Below the pieces are notes generated by a model, which saw nothing but the letters and a program-made list of their open reading frames with translations, made no database searches and was not told the DNA's origin. Position numbers and translations under genes: made by a program. Positions 59,710 to 64,000 of a stretch of 64,000 nucleotides of DNA are shown piece by piece. The DNA comes from SIG299 sp964544055 (lineage in GTDB: Bacteria; Bacillota; Clostridia; Lachnospirales; Lachnospiraceae). How positions within the stretch are numbered: position 1 is the first letter of the stretch; every line of letters begins with the position of its first letter. The DNA lies in contig CAZJAA010000009.1 in the NCBI GenBank assembly GCA_964544055.1, positions 16,192 through 80,191 of the forward strand. The letters are read 5' to 3'.

Positions 59710-60231
59710 TTACTCCTCTCCAACGTAGAAACTTTCTTTATATTTCACAAGGGTGTCTTCAACCTCGTCCCAAACCCAAACACGTTCTCCGTCATCTTCA
59801 AAAACTTTTCCGTGTGATTTTGGTCCATCCAGTTTCATTTGTGAATAGTTATTTCTAAAAGTAGGAACAAACAAATCAGGACGCTCTTTATCGCTACACA
59901 GACGCTCCATCATAGGCAGAGTAGCTTCTCCTGCAATATCAATAGCCATGAAAAAGGCTTTTATAATTTTATGGTTGTACTGACTCGGTTTCATTGCCCA
60001 CATAGGGATACGCTGCAATGCTTTTCCGTAGAAATCTCTGGAACCGCTGTCAGTTTGTTTCACAACTCTTGGTGTATACTCTTTTGATGCATTGCCAAAT
60101 GCTTGTGCAATATACCAACGGAGACAGGCTTCACCAGCCTCATCAGATGTTTCCCCGGACAAGTTAAGTGCCATATTAAATTTTTCATATACATCTGAAT
60201 CCACTGTAAAGGATATATTTTTTTGCATCAT
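59710..60231 (-). CDS. Ribbon-helix-helix-like protein with unknown C-terminal domain
   Basis: The 173-residue protein begins QKNISFTVDSDVYEKFNMAL and continues LSGETSDEAGEACLRWYIAQ, the strand-helix-helix pattern of RelB/DinJ/Arc-type DNA-binding proteins. Residues after about 60 form a second domain (YNHKIIKAFFMAIDIAGEAT, VPTFRNNYSQMKLDGPKSHG) that I do not recognise. It is first in the cassette, and its promoter carries a palindrome at 60248-60264 over the transcription start, so autoregulation is likely. The stop codon is two bases from the DUF262 start. It could be an antitoxin-like regulator of the cassette. Confidence 0.65.
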   Translation of the reverse strand: MMQKNISFTVDSDVYEKFNMALNLSGETSDEAGEACLRWYIAQAFGNASKEYTPRVVKQTDSGSRDFYGKALQRIPMWAMKPSQYNHKIIKAFFMAIDIAGEATLPMMERLCSDKERPDLFVPTFRNNYSQMKLDGPKSHGKVFEDDGERVWVWDEVEDTLVKYKESFYVGEE

Positions 60232-60247
60232 TTTACCTCCGTTCGTT

Positions 60248-60264
60248 TAGAATTCGTCATTCTA
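60248..60264. promoter_or_regulatory. Palindromic operator candidate at the cassette start site
   Basis: TAGAAT (60248-60253) and ATTCTA (60259-60264) form an inverted repeat with a five-base centre, one base downstream of the -10 box, the position where a repressor would block initiation. Confidence 0.6.
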
Positions 60265-60265
60265 T

Positions 60266-60294
60266 ATTATACACACCATTAGTAAATTTGTCAA
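60266..60294 (-). promoter_or_regulatory. Perfect consensus promoter of the DUF262/HEPN cassette
   Basis: On the minus strand TTGACA (60294-60289) and TATAAT (60271-60266) are exact consensus boxes with 17 bases between. Such a strong promoter next to an operator-like palindrome suggests tight repression. Confidence 0.95.
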
Positions 60295-60332
60295 TACTCA
60301 CAGACTAATTGCCAGTGATACAAATCAACAGA

Positions 60333-60362
60333 AACACACCCTGCATTGCTGCAAGGTGTGTT
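60333..60362 (-). terminator. Hairpin after the recombinase remnant
   Basis: AACACACC (60333-60340) and GGTGTGTT (60355-60362) form an eight-base stem extended by CTGCA/TGCAA-like pairing. A weak T-rich stretch follows on the minus strand. It ends the recombinase unit just before the cassette promoter. Confidence 0.6.
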
Positions 60363-60373
60363 CTATACAAATA

Positions 60374-60893
60374 TTATCTTCTAACATCCACGCTTGTTCC
60401 GGATTTGAATTCTACAGTGACCCTTTCGCCGTAAACCGTTATTTTCTCAATCAGCCTGCGAACCAACCTTTCCGTCAGATTCAATCCGCATTTTAAGTGA
60501 AACACAATCTTTGCTCTGGACTCCACCGAGATACTTTCCACATAGGCAAGGAAGGTTTCATCTTCGAATGCTGTCAGCATCACACCTTGGGAGGTAAAAG
60601 CCATCAGCTTTTGCAGTTCTTTAATTCGTGTCTTATCACCGCCAACAAAATTAACTAACTTCTCTTTTTCTGCCCGTAGCTTTTGCTCTTCCATAGTAAA
60701 GAAAATGGAAATGCCCAGATCTGTCAGCTTTCGCACCATTTCCAGGCAGTCCGTAGTGTTACGGGCAAATCGGCTGATGGACTTGGTAATGATAAATTCA
60801 ATCTTACCGTCTTCACAGTCGGCTATCATGGAAAGAAGTCCGGCACGGACATCCTTTTTCGTACCCGTAATGCCCTCATCAGCCGCTGTCAAG
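60374..60893 (-). pseudogene. Mosaic large serine recombinase remnant
   Basis: The minus-strand frame carries ADEGITGTKKDVRAG, MIADCEDGKIEFIITKSISR and FARNTTDCLEMVRKLTDLGI, the end of a serine-recombinase catalytic domain; the N-terminal part with the nucleophilic serine is missing. It then jumps to a recombinase C-terminal segment (MAFTSQGVMLTAFED ... FHLKCGLNLTERL) and again to a typical recombinase end (VRRLIEKITVYGERVTVEFKSG, in parts). The product would be about 170 residues rather than about 500. It therefore looks like fused pieces of two or three recombinases left by deletions, marking former integration of mobile DNA. Confidence 0.75.
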
Positions 60894-60967
60894 TAAGGAC
60901 TAAAAGATTTTGAAGATGTTTTACAACTTTTTCGGTTACGAAGCCGTATCCATATCATCAAGGCAGG

Positions 60968-61186
60968 TCAGCAGATTTTCCAGCTCGTCACGCAGAGCAG
61001 GGGAAGTCCTGCTACTGCTTCTGCCAGGATACGGACACAGGAATACACTGCTGTCATTTGCATGGCAGAGCGTTCCGTCACATTTTTGCCGGAAGTCGAA
61101 CCGCCCATATAAAAGGTATAGGCACTGCCCGCTGTTCTGTTTTCGGGCTTATCTCTCGCCTTGAATATTCCAGATAAAATTCCCAT
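60968..61186 (-). pseudogene. HK97-type phage portal protein, N-terminal fragment
   Basis: A minus-strand ATG at 61186 opens MGILSGIFKARDKPENRTAG and continues NVTERSAMQMTAVYSCVRIL and AEAVAGLP, the N-terminus of HK97-family portal proteins. The match ends after about 65 residues; the following sequence in another frame (LRDELENLLTCLDDMDTAS) looks like the end of a different gene. Portals are about 400 residues, so this is a deletion remnant. It lies downstream of the terminase remnant in phage order, with the HTH-MNT/HepT/phosphoesterase cassette in between. Confidence 0.75.
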
Positions 61187-61251
61187 AAGAATCACGCTCC
61201 CTTCTTAAAATAGGCATAAGAAAAGCACCTGCCGTTTTTGACAGATACTTA

Positions 61252-61270
61252 ATACGCAATTTTTGCGTGT
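61252..61270. repeat. ATACGCAA-type palindrome, downstream copy
   Basis: ATACGCAA-TTT-TTGCGTGT lies just after the phosphoesterase gene. It is nearly identical to the copies at 62928-62946 and 62961-62979 on the other side of the cassette. Confidence 0.65.
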
Positions 61271-61292
61271 TTATTTTTTTGTTATACGCAAC

Positions 61293-62066
61293 TCAATCTT
61301 CAATTATTATGCAATTAACTTTTTTCGAGATTGGAGTACACGCATCAAGGGCAATTATTCCCTTACCATAATATGGCGTAAAGTTTGGATTATTATCAAA
61401 CTCACCGCCATCATTTTCGTAATGCGAGTGACCAAATGAGCAGTGCCAGTGGCCACATACGATTGTTTTTCCTTTTTCTATCACACCTGCATGAGCCGCT
61501 TCCATTCCATTTAACCATCGTGCTTTATCCCACATATCAGCACTTGCTTTTCTCCAATTGTCTATCGGTACATACTCTTTTAAATATGAACTGATATTTA
61601 TCGGTGTGCAGGGTATCCAACCGTGTGTGAAAATGTAGTTTTCCGTTTCAAAATAATCGACCATAGCAGGAATGATTTTTTGTATGTACGGATTTTGCAA
61701 GAAAGCCTTGCCAATTGCTTCAGAATCCGAATGTAGGTCAGAGGCAACTGCATCGACCAATTGACAAACAGTATCAATCGTTCCATTTGTGTGATGATGA
61801 TACTGTAAAAAACTTCCCTTGTGCCAATTATTCAGAAGGTCTAACGCTAAGTCTTCATGGTTGCCTTTTATAAGAATAATTTCATCTTTTGAAAGTAAAT
61901 CAAGAATAAACTCCTGCAACTGAAATGCTTCTTTGCCTCTGTCAAAAAGGTCCCCACATACAATCAATTTGTGTGGCGTCTTATCATCAAAAAAACCTTT
62001 TTCAATTAGCGCAGTTTTAAGTTCGCTGAAATAGCCGTGGACATCAGCTGTTACATAATACCTCAT
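61293..62066 (-). CDS. PPP-type metallophosphoesterase
   Basis: The 257-residue protein has the calcineurin-like motifs in order: YVTADVHGYFSEL (D-x-H), VCGDLFDRGKEAFQ (GDxxDRG), LIKGNHEDLALDL (GNHE), YIFTHGWIP and VCGHWHCSFGH. The DRG and GNHED forms are those of the PPP family, which includes protein phosphatases and diadenosine tetraphosphatases. It starts five bases after the HepT-like gene, so it belongs to the MNT/HepT operon. It may act on a nucleotide made by, or a nucleotidyl group added by, the MNT protein; this is inference. It could alternatively be a phage-type protein phosphatase. Confidence 0.88.
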   Translation of the reverse strand: MRYYVTADVHGYFSELKTALIEKGFFDDKTPHKLIVCGDLFDRGKEAFQLQEFILDLLSKDEIILIKGNHEDLALDLLNNWHKGSFLQYHHHTNGTIDTVCQLVDAVASDLHSDSEAIGKAFLQNPYIQKIIPAMVDYFETENYIFTHGWIPCTPINISSYLKEYVPIDNWRKASADMWDKARWLNGMEAAHAGVIEKGKTIVCGHWHCSFGHSHYENDGGEFDNNPNFTPYYGKGIIALDACTPISKKVNCIIIED

Positions 62067-62071
62067 AGGCT

Positions 62072-62410
62072 CTATTCCACAATTCCCTTCAATTCACGGA
62101 GAAGTTCGGGAATATCATTTTTAACTGTATCGTATACTACAGCCAAATCAACATTGCCGTATTCATGGACGATTCGATTTCTCATACCTTTCATTGCTCT
62201 CCACGGAATTGAAGCAAAATGAGCCTTAAAATCATCCGTTAGTTTATCAGAGTTTTCTGAAATTTGTATAAGCCTAAACATAACGGAGTCTACAAGAATT
62301 TCATTATTCTCAAGTTCATCCTGTGTCAGGCCTTCTGTGTGGTTAAGAACAAACGCCAAATCCGTCACAATTTTCTTGATATAATATCGGTTGTCTTTTC
62401 TGTTATCCAT
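62072..62410 (-). CDS. HepT-like HEPN (DUF86) protein, putative toxin RNase
   Basis: The 112-residue helical protein matches DUF86/HepT: RYYIKKIVTDLAFVLNHTEG at the start, SVMFRLIQISENSDKLTDDF in the middle, and MKGMRNRIVHEYGNVDLAVV near residue 80-95. The R-x4-H-x-Y motif (RNRIVHEY) is complete. In the Shewanella HepT/MntA system the HEPN toxin is an RNase silenced when MntA adds AMP to the tyrosine of this motif. The gene overlaps the end of the HTH-MNT gene by eight bases and is followed by the phosphoesterase. Toxicity is inferred. Confidence 0.88.
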   Translation of the reverse strand: MDNRKDNRYYIKKIVTDLAFVLNHTEGLTQDELENNEILVDSVMFRLIQISENSDKLTDDFKAHFASIPWRAMKGMRNRIVHEYGNVDLAVVYDTVKNDIPELLRELKGIVE

Positions 62411-62873
62411 ATATCTTTACACCATCCTTTAGTATCTCATTCATTAAATCAGGGTTACCATTAAGCTGCTCACTTTTCAGCACGTCAACCTTCTTCTTTA
62501 ATCCTTCTCTTACAGATTCCACCAAATCGTAAAAGCGCATACCGGAAATAGAAGTTGCTATCAAAAGGTCAACATCACTCTGCTCCGTAGCTTTCCCCTT
62601 TGCATATGAACCAAACAGATAGCAATACTCAATATCATAATCAGAAAAAATATTCTTGCAAACATCTGTAATCTGTTCAACACTTAAAATACCGTGGGTT
62701 TCATCCACAAACCCATACTCCTCCAATTTCTGCATCATAAATGCATACTTCATAGAACTTGCTTTTGATTCATCGGTTTCATAGTTCTGATAAGTACGAA
62801 CAGGAATGCCCAGGTATTTGGCACATTCAATTTGAGTCATTTTCTTCTGCTTACGCAGCTCTTTCAGTGTCAA
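62403..62873 (-). CDS. XRE-family HTH fused to MNT-type nucleotidyltransferase (MntA-like antitoxin)
   Basis: The 156-residue protein has an N-terminal helix-turn-helix (LKELRKQKKMTQIECAKYLG, IPVRTYQNYE; about 1-45) and a C-terminal minimal nucleotidyltransferase domain (about 65-156) with CYLFGSYAKGKATEQSDVDL, the GSx10DxD catalytic motif. MntA antitoxins AMPylate their HepT partner; here the added HTH gives a DNA-binding function, so one protein could both modify the toxin and repress the operon. The start is a TTG at 62873 with GAGGTG upstream. The -10 box and two palindromes lie directly ahead. Confidence 0.85.
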   Translation of the reverse strand: MTLKELRKQKKMTQIECAKYLGIPVRTYQNYETDESKASSMKYAFMMQKLEEYGFVDETHGILSVEQITDVCKNIFSDYDIEYCYLFGSYAKGKATEQSDVDLLIATSISGMRFYDLVESVREGLKKKVDVLKSEQLNGNPDLMNEILKDGVKIYG

Positions 62874-62893
62874 TTTTCATCACCTCGATAATG

Positions 62894-62922
62894 ATTATAC
62901 CACAAAAAAATAAAATGCGCAA
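62894..62922 (-). promoter_or_regulatory. Promoter of the MNT/HepT/phosphoesterase operon
   Basis: On the minus strand TTGCGC (62922-62917) and TATAAT (62899-62894) are 17 bases apart. The adjacent palindrome 62928-62946 lies just upstream of the -35 box. Confidence 0.8.
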
Positions 62923-62927
62923 TAGAA

Positions 62928-62946
62928 ATACGCAATTTTTGCGTAT
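62928..62946. promoter_or_regulatory. ATACGCAA palindrome, operator candidate 1
   Basis: ATACGCAA-TTT-TTGCGTAT is a perfect inverted repeat immediately upstream of the operon promoter. It is a likely site for the HTH domain of the first gene product. Confidence 0.65.
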
Positions 62947-62960
62947 TTTCAAAAATCAAA

Positions 62961-62979
62961 ATACGCAATTACTGCGTGT
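62961..62979. promoter_or_regulatory. ATACGCAA palindrome, operator candidate 2
   Basis: ATACGCA-ATTAC-TGCGTGT is an imperfect copy, 33 bases from candidate 1, that is about three helical turns, so both would face the same side of the DNA. Confidence 0.55.
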
Positions 62980-63025
62980 TTCTATTTTCCATAGTGTATG
63001 TCATTTCGAGATAATTATTCTGAAA

Positions 63026-63241
63026 TCATATAAACAAAATGCCACGGTCATCGTAAACCGAAGCACTGTTGGTATTGCCACAACGAATCGCACGGTCAAG
63101 CGCCATAATCGTTGCCACCGCACCGTCAATCTTTTCTGTGGATTTGGCTTTGTCTGCTTAGATGTTTCCGGCGAGGTCAGTCTTGATGTAGATGTTATCC
63201 ATCATCTCTTCTATTTTTTCTAATTCTTCATAATAAGCTTT
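63026..63241 (-). pseudogene. Phage terminase large subunit, C-terminal remnant
   Basis: The minus-strand frame reads IEEMMDNIYIKTDLAGNI, a stop, then ADKAKSTEKIDGAVATIMAL and DRAIRCGN...SVYDDRGILFI before a TGA at 63026. KSTEKIDGAVAxIMALDRA is the typical end of phage terminase large subunits. The internal stop at about 63160 and the lack of the rest of the protein, which is about 550 residues in full, make it a remnant. It lies on the opposite side of the MNT/HepT cassette from the portal remnant. Confidence 0.75.
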
Positions 63242-63329
63242 ACGATTTAGAAATTGCACATAATATAGCACTATATCCCCCCTTTGGGGGTAGAAGCTGT
63301 CGCAAAAATATGTCCACAAATCAATGTGA

Positions 63330-63800
63330 TCACAATGTCGTTTTCAAATACAATCCATATTCATAGCTGTCCCCTTGGTATTCTTCGCTTATCCTTCCGA
63401 CCAGTTGTGTAAACCCGAACTTAGCGTATATGTGCATTGCCGTCTGATTATCAGATTCAACGCCTATTGTAAATTCCGTATAGCCTTTCTCTTTAAGCAC
63501 GGAAATCGCCTCGTTCATCAAAAACTGACCATATCCTCTACATTGAAGCTCCTTATGAATACGAAATGCAAATAGATATGCGCGCTTATTTCTGATCGCA
63601 AACCTGTCATCATCATGAACATAGGCGACGTGTATCTCTCCTATAAGATCATCATTTTGGAATAAACCGAATATATCAATTTTGCCCTCGGTGATATCTC
63701 TCGTATTTTCAGCGATCATCTCATCGGGATGATTGTAATCAAAAAGCCGAAACAGCAGATTTAATTCATCTACACTTAAAGTTTTAACATAGCAATTCAT
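63330..63800 (-). CDS. GNAT family N-acetyltransferase
   Basis: The 156-residue part from the ATG at 63800 (MNCYVKTLSVDELNLLFRLF) has the GNAT fold: a substrate region DLIGEIHVAYVHDDDRF, the acetyl-CoA motif A region IHKELQCRGYGQFLMNEAIS (RGYG loop, about 100), and motif B AMHIYAKFGFTQLVGR. Substrate unknown; it could acetylate an antibiotic, amine or protein. The frame is open upstream without a stop into a recombinase tail, so the true start is uncertain; GAGGTG lies 11-16 bases ahead of the ATG at 63800. Confidence 0.82.
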   Translation of the reverse strand: MNCYVKTLSVDELNLLFRLFDYNHPDEMIAENTRDITEGKIDIFGLFQNDDLIGEIHVAYVHDDDRFAIRNKRAYLFAFRIHKELQCRGYGQFLMNEAISVLKEKGYTEFTIGVESDNQTAMHIYAKFGFTQLVGRISEEYQGDSYEYGLYLKTTL

Positions 63801-64000
63801 ACTCACACCGCACCTCGGAAACTCCTTTTTCTCGCTATTTACTTCTGTACTTTTTGTGAGCAAACAGACACTCTCAACGGTGTTTTCTTCATTCGGAAAA
63901 AACATATCCACTTCATTTCCCTGATAATACACAGGGAAACGAAATTGAATGCTCTTTAATATTTGTCCGTTCTCCAAAGGCTGAGGATATATGTCAATCC
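63801..64000 (-). CDS. C-terminal tail of a large serine recombinase, N-terminal part outside window
   Basis: The open minus-strand frame from the right edge reads IDIYPQPLENGQILKSIQFR, FPVYYQGNEVDMFFPNEEN and TVESVCLLTK. The pattern KSIxFxFPV...ExTVExVxLL is typical of the very end of large serine recombinases from Gram-positive mobile elements. No stop codon separates it from the GNAT gene in the same frame. In an intact element the recombinase would be about 500 residues, extending beyond the window. The call rests on this short C-terminal pattern only. Confidence 0.5.

Overview
The window looks like chromosomal DNA of a low-GC, spore-forming Firmicute of the class Clostridia, most probably a Lachnospiraceae member. 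This is inferred from gene content and order (gpr-spoIIP-lepA-hemW-hrcA-grpE-dnaK-dnaJ-prmA, a sigK gene, ireB-ruvX-DUF1292-RNase J), from AGGAGG-type ribosome binding sites and from TTGACA/TATAAT promoters. No tRNA, rRNA or CRISPR array is visible. Nearly all genes lie on the minus strand; the exceptions are argH, one AI-2E transporter, an HPr-like gene, rpsT and hisS.

Layout. 1-8060: a PFL/ACT pair, walJ, an FtsA-like gene, coaE, polA and a zinc-finger membrane protein. 8300-9676: argH. 9934-15567: an apparent argS operon carrying two AAA-type ATPases and a membrane protein with an SH3b outside and a Tudor-like domain inside. 15897-20170: pspC, a nucleoid-associated protein, an AI-2E exporter family protein, rlmI and gtrA. 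20496-21854: a second AI-2E family gene. 21966-28111: sigK, then the ireB-ruvX-DUF1292-rnj-(MltG-like)-trmR-U32 cluster. 28223-33398: mtaB, an HPr paralogue, thiI, a cysteine desulfurase and rsmE, that is, tRNA and rRNA modification plus sulfur delivery. 33446-40953: pepP, prmA and the CIRCE-controlled hrcA-grpE-dnaK-dnaJ heat-shock operon. 41065-42930: a GH5 glycosidase lipoprotein sitting between hemW and hrcA. 43320-48521: hemW, lepA, spoIIP, gpr. 48783-50412: rpsT and hisS. 50522-56024: a membrane beta-propeller-like protein, a GH3 glycosidase and a MATE exporter.

From about 56100 to the right edge the window becomes an accessory island. It holds a broken DUF1016 (YhcG) gene, a four-gene cassette (ribbon-helix-helix protein, DUF262/HNH protein, C-terminally membrane-anchored protein with a frameshift, Swt1-type HEPN protein), a mosaic serine-recombinase remnant, phage portal and terminase remnants, and between those two phage remnants a three-gene cassette (HTH-nucleotidyltransferase, HepT-like HEPN, PPP-type phosphoesterase). 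The right edge has the tail of a serine recombinase running in frame into a GNAT acetyltransferase.

The most interesting points are the DUF262/HNH + HEPN cassette with its own consensus promoter and operator-like palindrome; the tripartite MNT/HepT/phosphoesterase cassette flanked by three copies of one palindrome; a conserved leader hairpin found in front of two unrelated genes; and two large multi-hairpin intergenic elements. Functions given for the two cassettes are inference from domains and gene order; none of it has been tested by database search here.
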